This document shows positions 43,891 to 52,649 of a DNA stretch of 64,000 nucleotides, one piece after another. The notes beneath the pieces are model-generated. The model was not told the origin of the DNA and made no database searches. It was given only the letters and a program-made list of their open reading frames with translations. Position 1 is the first letter of the stretch. Each line of letters opens with the position of its first letter. Origin of the DNA: Belliella filtrata (GTDB lineage Bacteria > Bacteroidota > Bacteroidia > Cytophagales > Cyclobacteriaceae); assembly GCF_022549775.1 (NCBI RefSeq), contig NZ_JAKZGP010000001.1:124001-188000 (forward strand), given 5' to 3'. The translations under genes were made by a program, and so were the position numbers.

Positions 43891-45348
43891 TCATTTTTGA
43901 GCCTTTTTTACAGCTTTACTAGTCATTGGTGCTGCAAGCTGATTGATCATTCCTCTAAAAATAAAACCATGAAAGGGTAATACAGCATACCAATACAACC
44001 TTCCATACAAGCCAATGGGTCGGAAAGTGGCAGTCTGAGTAAGTATGTTGTCTTTGTCAATTTTAAACTCAAGCCATGCTTCTCCCGGAAGCTTCATCTC
44101 GGCATAAAGAAGAAGTCTTTGCTCTTCTCTATCCGCTATCATTACTCTCCAAAAGTCTAAGGCATCGCCAGTAAATATCTCGGTGTCACTTCTTCTACCT
44201 CTTCTCATTCCAACACCTCCGAATATTTGATCTATAAATCCACGAAGCTTCCAAAGTGCCGTACCGTAATACCAACCCGTCTTACCTCCAATTTTCCAGA
44301 TTTTGTCAAGAGATGTCAAGCTATCCTCTAAAGGAAGCGACCGGGTATCTTTGAAGCAACCATTGGTAGGAACTTCGACAAATTTAGAAAAGCCACTTTT
44401 GAAAAGTTCACTGGTCTGAGCATCTTTCCAACTTGAAGTGACTTGATTCTGTTCGATTTTGTCAAATGCCAATTGGATCGCTTTATCATAACCCAGAAGC
44501 TTGATTTCAAGCGTAGATGCGAGGTCGTTTGGCTCACAGACCACCTCTACTTTCATACTGTTCACCAGATTCTTGGCCAGAGAATAAGAAGTAGACGTAA
44601 TGAAATACAACCAATAGGAGGAAATCGTAGGACTCATTACTGGCACTATACCGATACGTCTTTTTAGTCCTCTAACTTTAGCAAAACGTAGAAGCATCTC
44701 TTTGTAAGTCAAGATATCAGGTCCACCGATATCATAATCCTTGTTGAACGTTTCACTTTTGTCGATCACACCTACCAAAAACTCAATAACATTTCTGATA
44801 GCAATAGGCTGGCATTTGGTCTTGAGCCAGCGTGGCGCAATCATAACGGGTAGCTTTTCTACCAAGTCTCTGATGATCTCGAAAGATGCGCTCCCTGAAC
44901 CCACGATAATACCCGCCTTGAGTGTAGTAAGCGCATACTTTTCGCTAGTAAGTATGGTCTCTACTTTTTTTCTGGAAGAAAGGTGCTTTGACAATTCCTC
45001 CGAGTTACTGATTCCACTGAGATAAATAACCTGCTTGGCATTTGTTGTTTCGATACGCTCTTTGAAATTCTTGGCACAGGTTTCTTCCAGGTCTCCAAAA
45101 TTCCCACTTTGAGTAGACATGGAATGTATCAGGTAGTACGCCAAATCTATATCATTGGGGATATACTTTAGGCTATCTTGCTTCAAAAAGTCCACCTCGA
45201 TTACTGTAATGTTTGGAGAATCATATTTCTTGAGATTGAATCTACTGCTATCTCTCACGCAACACACCACGGTATGGCCATTTTCGATCAACTCTGGAAG
45301 TAAACGCTGTGCAATATATCCAGTAACTCCAGTGAGTAAGATTTTCAT
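43891..45348 (-). CDS. NAD(P)-binding SDR protein with DUF2867 domain
   Basis: 485 residues. The N-terminal atypical short-chain dehydrogenase part (about 1-300) starts LLTGVTGYIAQRLLPELIENGHTVVCCVR with the TGxxGxxxR nucleotide motif and has YLIHSM and VIYLSGISN. The C-terminal 180 residues match DUF2867 (GWYYGTALWKLRGFIDQIFGG, RRGRRSDTEIFTGDALDFWRV, LPGEAWLEFKID). This fusion (YbjT-like) is found in Bacteroidota and proteobacteria; its substrate is unknown. Single gene. Confidence 0.9.
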   Translation of the reverse strand: MKILLTGVTGYIAQRLLPELIENGHTVVCCVRDSSRFNLKKYDSPNITVIEVDFLKQDSLKYIPNDIDLAYYLIHSMSTQSGNFGDLEETCAKNFKERIETTNAKQVIYLSGISNSEELSKHLSSRKKVETILTSEKYALTTLKAGIIVGSGSASFEIIRDLVEKLPVMIAPRWLKTKCQPIAIRNVIEFLVGVIDKSETFNKDYDIGGPDILTYKEMLLRFAKVRGLKRRIGIVPVMSPTISSYWLYFITSTSYSLAKNLVNSMKVEVVCEPNDLASTLEIKLLGYDKAIQLAFDKIEQNQVTSSWKDAQTSELFKSGFSKFVEVPTNGCFKDTRSLPLEDSLTSLDKIWKIGGKTGWYYGTALWKLRGFIDQIFGGVGMRRGRRSDTEIFTGDALDFWRVMIADREEQRLLLYAEMKLPGEAWLEFKIDKDNILTQTATFRPIGLYGRLYWYAVLPFHGFIFRGMINQLAAPMTSKAVKKAQK

Positions 45349-45574
45349 AAGTATCTATTATAAGTAGTTTCGAATTCACTCTCTACCCTTGGAGTTGACA
45401 AAATAAACTCATTCAAGTAGTCTGATGATGATTGGTAATTACTAAGATCTTAACCAATTCTGCCCACAAAGTGTTTGTCTATCATATTGTGGAAATTGAT
45501 CACTAGCTTTCATCTAAATAAAGATTCAAAGAGAAGGCTTATGGCAAGGTTAAGTCTGCTTTAATCCAGTTCCT

Positions 45575-46051
45575 TCAGAGGAAATAGTTACTCCATTTTT
45601 TCTCTTTCCAAAAAATAAATAAAGATCCCAAGAAAAATATTAATCCAGTAGCTATGGCAACCATGGTGTAAAAAGGCCTGTCAGGAATTCGTACTATGAG
45701 TTCGGAAGCAAATGCAGCATAAAGGCCCAAAACAGAATAATACATGAACCAAAGGTGGAAAACTTGATACTTCTTCTGAATGATCTTGATCCAAATAGGT
45801 ATCATTCCTGCCAAAAGCGTAACAAAGCCCACAATGGCCAATATATGAAAGACGCCAAACTTTCCTGTCAAATTGTAAATGAAAAATGCAGAACCACAAA
45901 CCAACACCATGAAAATCACATAAAAATAACCTGCACGCTTATGAAGTTTTGTTCCTTTTGGTTTGGAAAGAACAAACCATCCTGCAAGCATAGCCATCAG
46001 CGCACTTGAAAAATGAAACCATCCTAAACAGGTATTTACAAAATCATACAT
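45575..46051 (-). CDS. DUF2306 membrane protein
   Basis: 158 residues with four hydrophobic segments (about 6-26, 43-62, 70-90, 105-145). FHFSSALMAMLAGWFVLSKPKGTKLHKRAGYFYV matches the DUF2306/YozB-like family of small membrane proteins of unknown function. It overlaps the end of the TMEM175-like gene by eight bases, so translation of the two is coupled. Confidence 0.85.
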   Translation of the reverse strand: MYDFVNTCLGWFHFSSALMAMLAGWFVLSKPKGTKLHKRAGYFYVIFMVLVCGSAFFIYNLTGKFGVFHILAIVGFVTLLAGMIPIWIKIIQKKYQVFHLWFMYYSVLGLYAAFASELIVRIPDRPFYTMVAIATGLIFFLGSLFIFWKEKKWSNYFL

Positions 46052-46766
46052 AATCGAATGTTTTAGCCCTCGATTTGAATTTAACCTGCCACCAAATTAT
46101 CAATGGTGTATAGAGCAAATACACAAGCCCACCCGTTAAAGATGCCCAAATAAATGAATACTGATTAATCACTATCGTAACCAGAATCGATAGCAAAGGA
46201 ATCGAGAACATTATGAACAACCTCCACTTCTGAGATGCAGTATAAAACACCTCAAAAGTATTCAGGCCTAACTGATCTTGTAACTTAAATGCCCTTTGAT
46301 AAAACCAAAACAAGATAAAGTATAGTGCAAAAGCTATAAAACCATAATAGATCATCAAATACGGAACTTGATAACCTTCAATACTTACATCAATATCAGT
46401 ATAAAAAAAATAATTGGTAAGGTATAAGGTTAAAAATCTCAGTGGATATACGTAAAAAATAATCAAAGCAATAAAAATCGTGTTCAATAAGGCAAGTATG
46501 GAATCGTTCAGGGTGTAAATTTCAGAGAAGTAAAGGTGTTCGTTCCATATCAAAATGATAAATGAAATACTTATCAAAAATGCCGGCAATGTTTTCGTAA
46601 AAGTCAATAAATCCTCAAATGAGTTGGGGTTAGTGAGATTGAAAATAAGTAAGGTGATTGCAATGCCAAAAACTGCATCCGTCAAGTTCTCTAGTCTTGA
46701 AGCATTTTGGCCGCGATAACTTATCCTTGGATCATGACTCCTGTTTTTCAAGACTTCATTTCTCAT
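46044..46766 (-). CDS. TMEM175-type (DUF1211) putative potassium channel
   Basis: 240 residues. The first helix carries the family motif RLENLTDAVFGIAITLLIFN (about 25-44), and there are six hydrophobic helices as in the bacterial TMEM175 channels, which conduct potassium without a GYG filter. A second RxxxFSD-type helix is not evident. The gene overlaps the DUF2306 gene by eight bases. Ion selectivity is inferred from family only. Confidence 0.82.
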   Translation of the reverse strand: MRNEVLKNRSHDPRISYRGQNASRLENLTDAVFGIAITLLIFNLTNPNSFEDLLTFTKTLPAFLISISFIILIWNEHLYFSEIYTLNDSILALLNTIFIALIIFYVYPLRFLTLYLTNYFFYTDIDVSIEGYQVPYLMIYYGFIAFALYFILFWFYQRAFKLQDQLGLNTFEVFYTASQKWRLFIMFSIPLLSILVTIVINQYSFIWASLTGGLVYLLYTPLIIWWQVKFKSRAKTFDYV

Positions 46767-46896
46767 GCATTATAAAATGTTGATTAGCAGTCTAAAGTAT
46801 AAAAAAAACATTAATAATTTTCAAAATTAAGGACAATTATTATGGCTTTGTATGGTAAATAGCAATACCTTTTTTCATGCTGAAAGCTGGGGTATG

Positions 46897-47078
46897 TTAA
46901 ACAGTCAAATGATCGGTTAATCTCTCTTTATTAAGTTTTTTGCGATTGTAGAAAATTCCAAGCCCAATTATTACTTCAGCTACTATAGCCAAAATGGAGC
47001 CTTCAAAACCGAAATATATGATATTAAAAATAAGAATACTCTTCCAAGGGTATTCGATTTCTCTGAAATACTACTCAT
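46897..47078 (-). pseudogene. possible small membrane-protein gene with single-base frameshift
   Basis: The minus strand from ATG at 47078 reads MSSISEKSNTLGRVFLF, then runs out of frame. Adding one T to the run of five T just after (about 47026-47031) joins it to NIIYFGFEGSILAIVAEV and onward to a stop at 46897, giving about 60 residues with one membrane segment. It lies in the 436-base gap between the TMEM175-like gene and the membrane protein at 47202. It may be a real small gene with an indel, or a remnant. Confidence 0.35.
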
Positions 47079-47201
47079 AACACTTCGATTATATTGTTAA
47101 AATAAACTACCAGCTTCCGACCGCTGGCAATACACAGGGTTGATTACAAAACTTAATTTAATGCGTAATTTTTTAGCCTTCCAATAAGCAAGACCTTTCT
47201 C

Positions 47202-47990
47202 TTATGCTGTACCGTAATTCATTTTATTGTTTCTTCTTGCAGAAAAATACAAATAAACTGCAATGATAGCCCAAACGCAAAATACCCCAATCATTGTCAG
47301 CGAAATTGATGAAAAATGAAGGTCAATATTTTTAAAGAAAGGTAGCCCAAAATGAAATTTAGACGATAAAATTTCAAACCCTTTAAAATTGAAAATGATC
47401 AACCCTTGTTTGTAGATAAATAGTAATGGTATAGTTAGCAAAAGTAAATAATTCTTTTTCCTGATTGTCAAAAAGATAATGAGAAGAATTGAACCAAAAA
47501 TGGATATAAAAAAGAATGCAATTTTTGAAATGTTAGCGCTATAAAGAGGTGCTGCAAAATTTGTGTCTGGAGCATAAAAGCTACTCAAAATGTTTACATC
47601 AATTGGCTCAAAGCGATTCAAAGTTAAATTTCCATTTTTCTCCAACACGTTAACAGCATAAGAGAACTTCATTTCATTCTCAAATGTCACCCAATATTTT
47701 AGAAGATATTCAGAGTTTCCCTGCAAGTTTCTTATTAAGTTGGCCTCACGGAGCACTATGTCATGTTCCATTCCGTTCCATACTATTGCATTCTCTTTAA
47801 TCTTATCAATGTATTCTTGTGGTACGGTGTGATCAAAATATGCCTGATAAAAATCCTCCAATGGGAAAGTATTTATAGATGCTTTGATCGCATCTTGGGA
47901 AAATAGATGTATCTCCGCTGGGACTTCCTTTTTATTAGAAAAAGAGGAGAATAGTAATGCTAAAATTATAACCAATCTGACATTTATCAT
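47202..47990 (-). CDS. membrane protein of unknown function
   Basis: 262 residues. An N-terminal signal-like segment (VRLVIILALLFSSFS) precedes an extracytoplasmic domain of about 130 residues (FPLEDFYQAYFDHTVPQEY, LLKYWVTFENEMKFSYAVNVLE). Three or four membrane helices follow at about 155-175, 183-200, and 233-253. It is not assigned to a family. It is flanked by gene debris on both sides (46897-47078 and 48189-48232). Confidence 0.65.
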   Translation of the reverse strand: MINVRLVIILALLFSSFSNKKEVPAEIHLFSQDAIKASINTFPLEDFYQAYFDHTVPQEYIDKIKENAIVWNGMEHDIVLREANLIRNLQGNSEYLLKYWVTFENEMKFSYAVNVLEKNGNLTLNRFEPIDVNILSSFYAPDTNFAAPLYSANISKIAFFFISIFGSILLIIFLTIRKKNYLLLLTIPLLFIYKQGLIIFNFKGFEILSSKFHFGLPFFKNIDLHFSSISLTMIGVFCVWAIIAVYLYFSARRNNKMNYGTA

Positions 47991-48188
47991 CGAAATTGCA
48001 TTTTAGGTTTATCTTATTAATGTTTGTGAGGAACATATTTTTGAATTTTTTTTCTTAGGTGCCAACTTCCTCGAAAAAGAAAATCATTTGGACTCACTCA
48101 CTACTAAGACTTTAAAGATAGTGATTTTTACATCCAATCCAAACTTACCATCTGATAGTCAGACCAAAAGAATCAATGTTTTTGAAAT

Positions 48189-48232
48189 ATTTTTAAGGAA
48201 GGGTGTATCGGCACTTTTTTCGTGTCAGTTAA
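48189..48232 (-). repeat. 44-base copy of part of the DinB gene (gene fragment)
   Basis: 42 of 44 bases are identical to 51423-51466, which is coding sequence of the DinB-like gene. Read on the minus strand it gives LTDTKKVPIHPSLK against LTDTKKMPIHPSLK in the intact gene, then the frame is lost. It lies in an otherwise geneless 285-base gap (47991-48275) in which I see nothing else. Confidence 0.8.
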
Positions 48233-48275
48233 GCCATAAATGTCAATTCATATCTTTCTTTTGATACTCCGTACC

Positions 48276-48854
48276 TCACTTGTTCATTTTGCCTAATTTC
48301 TCAACTTTCTCCAGCCATTTTACTCTAAATTCTTGTTTCGAAAGTCTAATAGGACCAATGGACGTGATACGAACTTTTTTTACACCGATAAAATTAAGTG
48401 TGCCCTTTTTTATAGCATTGTGGCTTGGGTTACCATAAATCCACTTATAGTACCAGGCAGGTTGATCCAAGGTGCAAATGATCCGTGCTGTTTTTCCACT
48501 TAATAATTTGTCACTAAATAAGGACTTTTCCTTTTTCTTAAAGGCAAATCCAGGTAGCAACACTCGGTCTAAAAAACCTTTCATCATTGCTGGTACTGAG
48601 CTCCACCACACAGGATATATCCAAACCAGATGCTCTGCCCATTTTAGCTTTTCTTGAGCTTCTAATAAGTCTGGCTCTAAAGCTGTCCTTTTCCTGTATC
48701 CAAATTCAAGGTTTGGATTGAATTCCAGGTCTCTGATGTTAATTACTTCTATTTCGGCACCTGATGTACTTGCACCTCTTCTGTAGGCATCGGATAGTGC
48801 AAAATTGAAACTTTCTTTATCTGGGTGACCGTTTATGATTAGTATTTTTTTCAT
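48276..48854 (-). CDS. NAD(P)H-dependent oxidoreductase, flavodoxin-like (NQO1/MdaB type)
   Basis: 192 residues. KKILIINGHPDKESFNFALSDAYRRGA forms the first strand and phosphate loop of the flavodoxin-like fold. HLVWIYPVWWSSVPAMMKGFLDRV carries the typical FMN/FAD-binding WWSxPAxxKGFxDRV signature. Enzymes of this group reduce quinones with two electrons. The small membrane protein gene upstream ends five bases away. The reductant and substrate are inferred from the family. Confidence 0.92.
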   Translation of the reverse strand: MKKILIINGHPDKESFNFALSDAYRRGASTSGAEIEVINIRDLEFNPNLEFGYRKRTALEPDLLEAQEKLKWAEHLVWIYPVWWSSVPAMMKGFLDRVLLPGFAFKKKEKSLFSDKLLSGKTARIICTLDQPAWYYKWIYGNPSHNAIKKGTLNFIGVKKVRITSIGPIRLSKQEFRVKWLEKVEKLGKMNK

Positions 48855-48859
48855 CTGAT

Positions 48860-49198
48860 TTAGAACAATGGTTTTATTTTCGATTCAAACTGAGTACTTG
48901 TCAAACCTCCAGTATTGAAGAATCGATAGAGAACAAAACAAGCAGGGACAGTTAAAAAGATTGAGCAAATAATGAAAGTCGCGAGGCTAAAAAATATAGC
49001 TGAAGTATGAAGACCAATATCACCAATGTATGAAGTAAAGTTACCTTGCATGTCTATAAAATAAAAGTAAACAGCAATTGCATAATCGTAAAAGCGAATC
49101 GAAAGCTCATAGAGTAGCCAACTTGGGTAAAACCATTTCCTAACAGGCTGCCACCACTTTCCAAAAATCGATTTAAGTTGCTTGTTGCCACCTTTCAT
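48860..49198 (-). CDS. small membrane protein, unknown
   Basis: 112 residues with a basic N-terminus and two hydrophobic segments (about 30-48 and 67-92). It ends five bases before the flavin oxidoreductase gene and starts 56 bases after a Crp/Fnr regulator gene, so the three may form one unit. No family recognised. Confidence 0.6.
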   Translation of the reverse strand: MKGGNKQLKSIFGKWWQPVRKWFYPSWLLYELSIRFYDYAIAVYFYFIDMQGNFTSYIGDIGLHTSAIFFSLATFIICSIFLTVPACFVLYRFFNTGGLTSTQFESKIKPLF

Positions 49199-49254
49199 TT
49201 TTTAATCTTTTGGGCAAAATTAATGCAAAAGGAAGACCTGCTATTTGATCTATA

Positions 49255-49836
49255 TCAAATTCGGTTTTTGGGGTTTCTTATTCTACTTAAAGTTTCTAAG
49301 GTAATTCCCAAGTAAGATGCAATGTGGGTGAGAGGTATGCGGTTTGTGATGTCTGGGTATATGCTTAGTAGTTGTCTGTATCTATCGTCTGCTTTGTTAA
49401 ACTGAATGGTGTACAATCTTGCACAGAGCCCCAACATCGTTTCTGTTACTACTTTGCTAATAAAGCGCTCAAAATCATGATATTTATCTGATAATTCATC
49501 TATTATCTCTTTGGAATATTCAAGAACTATAGCGTCTTCAACGAATTCGACATAATGAGGGCTTGGGTTTTGACTGAAGAAACTAACTATAGGTGCCATA
49601 AATTGATTTTCGAAAGAAAACCAATCTGATATTTCTTTTCCATCTTTCAAGTAATAAGCTCTGGAGCATCCTTGAACAATCAAATACGCTTTTTTAGAAA
49701 ATTGCCCTTCTCGTACGACAACTTCACCCCTTTTGTAATTGCTTACTTTAGCATTTCCAATAAATTCTTGTCTGCATTCATAAGATAGTGGTGAATAATT
49801 TTCTCCTACGGCATTTAAAACTTCTTCTAGATCCAT
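49255..49836 (-). CDS. Crp/Fnr-family regulator
   Basis: 193 residues. A cyclic-nucleotide-binding-like beta-barrel (about 20-120; KRGEVVVREGQFSKKAYLIVQG) is followed by a dimer helix and a short C-terminal helix-turn-helix (ITNRIPLTHIASYLGITLETLSRIRN). The C-terminus ends right after the recognition helix, as is usual for this Bacteroidota subgroup. It may control the small membrane protein and flavin oxidoreductase genes just downstream, judging only from position. Confidence 0.9.
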   Translation of the reverse strand: MDLEEVLNAVGENYSPLSYECRQEFIGNAKVSNYKRGEVVVREGQFSKKAYLIVQGCSRAYYLKDGKEISDWFSFENQFMAPIVSFFSQNPSPHYVEFVEDAIVLEYSKEIIDELSDKYHDFERFISKVVTETMLGLCARLYTIQFNKADDRYRQLLSIYPDITNRIPLTHIASYLGITLETLSRIRNPKNRI

Positions 49837-49962
49837 TTTTCTATTCCTCTGTGGCTACATAAAAACTACTTCTGCGATTGAAGGAGTTGGTGCGTTTTCT
49901 CCATACACTTCAAAGTCTGTCTTACAAATTCAGTTCAAATCCACCTCCCAAAATTTTCACAA

Positions 49963-50415
49963 TCAGTCCTTAATAGACGACAAATATACCCAAATGATAA
50001 AAAGGATTTGTAAAGGTACTCTGAACCACAAATAAGTCAATCCATTTCCTTCAAAAGTCCCTTTTTGATAATCAATTTGTTTGACTGCTGCATATATATT
50101 TGACGGAAGGATCATAATAAAAAATATGATTAACAGCCACGCAGTGATTACCCTGAAACTTGGAATAAAAAGTCCTATGGCGGCAATTATTTCTATAATT
50201 CCTGTAAGATAAACAACCTCTGTTTTGTAAGGAATAAAGTCGGGAAGCATCATTGTCATTCCTTTTGTAAATACAAAATGTGCAATTGCTGTAAACACAA
50301 GCATTGTCGACATGGCAATTCGGCCAGATAAAGCGACCTCTAAATTGCCACGAAAAATTTTCGTAGCCAATAATGAAATAAGAAATACACTTAATAAAAC
50401 TATTAAAGGTTTCAT
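49963..50415 (-). CDS. DoxX-family membrane protein
   Basis: 150 residues with four hydrophobic helices. AMSTMLVFTAIAHFVFTKGM, LTGIIEIIAAIGLFIPSFR and the PSNIYAAVKQI segment fit the DoxX-like family of small membrane proteins. It lies downstream of the Crp/Fnr gene at 50471, separated by 55 bases, on the same strand, and is a likely target of it. Function unknown. Confidence 0.85.
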   Translation of the reverse strand: MKPLIVLLSVFLISLLATKIFRGNLEVALSGRIAMSTMLVFTAIAHFVFTKGMTMMLPDFIPYKTEVVYLTGIIEIIAAIGLFIPSFRVITAWLLIIFFIMILPSNIYAAVKQIDYQKGTFEGNGLTYLWFRVPLQILFIIWVYLSSIKD

Positions 50416-50470
50416 CCGTCTTTTTTTAACAAAAATCTGGTTAATTGAGAGAAAAAACCATGAACTTGAG

Positions 50471-51037
50471 TTAATAAATTCGTTTCCGTATTCTGCTCAA
50501 AGCCTGAGGTGTAACTCCTATATAAGAGGCGATGTATTTTAAAGGTATGTGTTGCAATAGGTGCGGTTGTTCGACAAACAAATTCCGATATCGTTGTTCT
50601 GCTGTTTCATTCAAAAGTGAAAGTTCTCTTTTGGATTTTTTCAGGAACAGGTCTTCACTTGCATATCGTCCAATTGTATTTCCGATTCCTGTTTCGCTGT
50701 AAATCTCTTGTAGGTCATTATATGTCAACCGCCAGAGTGTAGTTTTTGACAAGGTTTCTATCTGATAATCTGACACTTTTCTAGTCAAAAATGAGTCATA
50801 ACCACTTACAAAGTTATTTTCAAATACAAAAGCAAACGTTAAGCTGTTCTCCATCTTGGGAATATAAAAACGAACCATGCCTGTCTCAATAAATGATAGG
50901 TAATTCTCAACATGTCCGGCATTTAATAGGACGTGTTTTTTAGGAAATTCCTTTCTTACAAGCTTTGAAGAAAAAACCTTCCAGTCTTGGTCAGTTAACT
51001 TAATTGTACTTTCAAAATATTTTCGAATTTGTTCCAT
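50471..51037 (-). CDS. Crp/Fnr-family regulator
   Basis: 188 residues. The cNMP-binding-like domain (about 15-115; KEFPKKHVLLNAGHVENYLSFIETGMVRFYI) is followed by a C-terminal helix-turn-helix (LLQHIPLKYIASYIGVTPQALSRIRKRIY). It differs enough from the regulator at 49255 to be a paralogue, not a duplicate of recent origin. A second Crp-like C-terminus lies just upstream as a fragment (50995-51240), whose frame runs into this gene's first 43 bases. Confidence 0.92.
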   Translation of the reverse strand: MEQIRKYFESTIKLTDQDWKVFSSKLVRKEFPKKHVLLNAGHVENYLSFIETGMVRFYIPKMENSLTFAFVFENNFVSGYDSFLTRKVSDYQIETLSKTTLWRLTYNDLQEIYSETGIGNTIGRYASEDLFLKKSKRELSLLNETAEQRYRNLFVEQPHLLQHIPLKYIASYIGVTPQALSRIRKRIY

Positions 51038-51240
51038 TTTTTACTTAAATATTCGGGAGTCATATTTAGATATGATGTTAACAGGTGTTGCGGTACTCTT
51101 TGTGTAAATTCTGGAAAGTTCTCAATAAAATGATGATAAAACTGTTCTCCTGAAAAATCATATAGATATTTTGACCGAAGCTGTGAAGCAGAATAGCCCT
51201 TTGGTAAATCAGTCTGAATATATTTATTTTTAACTCCAAT
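50995..51240 (-). pseudogene. C-terminal fragment of a Crp/Fnr-like regulator
   Basis: The frame between the DinB gene and the Crp/Fnr gene encodes YLYDFSGEQFYHHFIENFPE, then FTQRVPQHLLTSYLNMTPEYLSKK. This aligns by eye with the dimer helix and helix-turn-helix of the neighbouring regulator (EQRYRNLFVEQPHLLQHIPLKYIASYIGVTPQALSRIRK). The whole ligand-binding half is missing; the frame upstream is only the antisense-side shadow of the DinB gene end. It is read as the stub of a deleted paralogue. Confidence 0.65.
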
Positions 51241-51772
51241 TATTTCGCTTTTTTGTTTCCGTAATGTGAGCAAGATGATGGTTACAATGCCAAGCATATA
51301 TACCGATATTCTCATCTACTCTAAACGTTTTGCCTTGTTCAGGATGAATAAATACCCTCTCAAATTGATCGTTGGTTAAGCTTTTAAGTATAGCGGTCCA
51401 CCTTTCGTGGATTCCTTCTAGCATTTTTAAGGAAGGATGTATCGGCATTTTTTTCGTGTCAGTTAATTCTGCCCAAAGTTCCTCAAAGTAAGGTTTTATT
51501 ACTGGTTTGTCTTCTGTCAAAGCCAATTTCAACCGAATCAGACTATTCATATGGCTATCAGCACAATGATGAACCACTTGTCTAAGTGTCCACCCATTAG
51601 GTCTGTATTGGGTATCAATTTGTGTATCTGTTAGGTGAAGAACCTCACTTGACATCCTCGCTGGGAAAGTAGCAATATCTGCAATCCAAGCTTGTAAATG
51701 GTCTACTGTAATTATTGTTGGTTTACCAAACTTACCAATAGGATACTTTAGTTTTTCGATGTTCATATACAT
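51230..51772 (-). CDS. DinB/YfiT-family putative metal-dependent hydrolase or transferase
   Basis: 180 residues. KLKYPIGKFGKP at the start is typical of the YfiT/BstA branch. The metal-binding histidines appear as one in VVHHCADSH (about 67-74) and two in AWHCNHHLAHI (about 159-169), the three-His site of the DinB four-helix bundle. Members transfer thiols (bacillithiol or similar) or are of unknown activity. Start at 51772; an ATG two codons later (51766) is as good. A 44-base copy of part of this gene lies at 48189-48232. Confidence 0.9.
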   Translation of the reverse strand: MYMNIEKLKYPIGKFGKPTIITVDHLQAWIADIATFPARMSSEVLHLTDTQIDTQYRPNGWTLRQVVHHCADSHMNSLIRLKLALTEDKPVIKPYFEELWAELTDTKKMPIHPSLKMLEGIHERWTAILKSLTNDQFERVFIHPEQGKTFRVDENIGIYAWHCNHHLAHITETKKRNNWS

Positions 51773-51955
51773 TATTTTACCTTATTGATTGAATGCTGAA
51801 AACAGCAAAGCATGCTTCATCTGATGATTACCCTCTCAATAATCATCTTGATAGAATCTTATCTACCAAAAGTTTAGTAAAGTGGGCCACGGGTTGATTT
51901 TGTGATCTTTATGATGATAGGCCAGTACGCTGAGTCTATCAAGGATTAAGCCTCT

Positions 51956-52288
51956 CTAATACCTCATTCTCCAGCTGGTAATTAAGCCTTCTCTTACAGT
52001 GAATAAAAAGTTAGCCTTGTTTGAATATCCGATACTAGCATATTGACCTTTGACCACCACTTGATTTTCACTTTCTACTGTATACACTGGGTTTTGAAAT
52101 TTTCCTTTTCTACTGATAATGTCGGACTCCAGCCATTTTGAGGCTGCATCTGGACTTTTCATTTGGCCAAATGTACCGTAGGCTTGTGTAAATTTTGGAG
52201 AAAACTGGGACCTAATTAATTCTGCACCTTCCACTTCCATTGCTTCGATAAGTGCTTTTACAGGTTTTATAATTTCTTCTTTATCCAT
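51956..52288 (-). CDS. SnoaL/DUF4440-like NTF2-fold protein
   Basis: 110 residues, short alpha+beta cone fold: helical start (IKPVKALIEAMEVEGAELIRSQ), then strands (YTVESENQVVVKGQYASIGY, ANFLFTVREGLITSWRMRY), the usual pattern of small NTF2-like proteins. No catalytic residues can be named. Single gene with 515 bases of non-coding sequence upstream, which includes the candidate small RNA. Confidence 0.75.
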   Translation of the reverse strand: MDKEEIIKPVKALIEAMEVEGAELIRSQFSPKFTQAYGTFGQMKSPDAASKWLESDIISRKGKFQNPVYTVESENQVVVKGQYASIGYSNKANFLFTVREGLITSWRMRY

Positions 52289-52615
52289 TTCTTCTTTATT
52301 TATTAGATTGGAATTTTGAGTTTGAACATCATTAGAATGAGCACAATATGCACAATAACCTAATGATATTACATTCTATTCGTCTAGTACAAGATTATTA
52401 AGGCCACCCAATGTTTTTGTCAATTTTTCTTTCAATTGATAAAGTGATTGTTTATCAGTTTTGTCAAATCGAAATAATCATAAGAAAACTCAATCTTAAT
52501 CATTGGATTTTTTTCCAAACAGTCATTTTTTAAAACCAGCTGTTTCATAATAATAAACTACCTCAATTTAAGAAATTTGGCCCAAAAGGTGTATCATTTA
52601 TCAAAAATCCTCGGG

Positions 52616-52644
52616 TTGACTTGAGGCTTTTCATCTTATATAAA
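52616..52644 (+). promoter_or_regulatory. sigma70-like promoter boxes before the candidate small RNA
   Basis: TTGACT at 52616-52621, exactly 17 bases, then TATAAA at 52639-52644. This is unusual in Bacteroidota, where -33/-7 boxes of another type prevail, so it may be chance. Confidence 0.35.
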
Positions 52645-52649
52645 TAATC

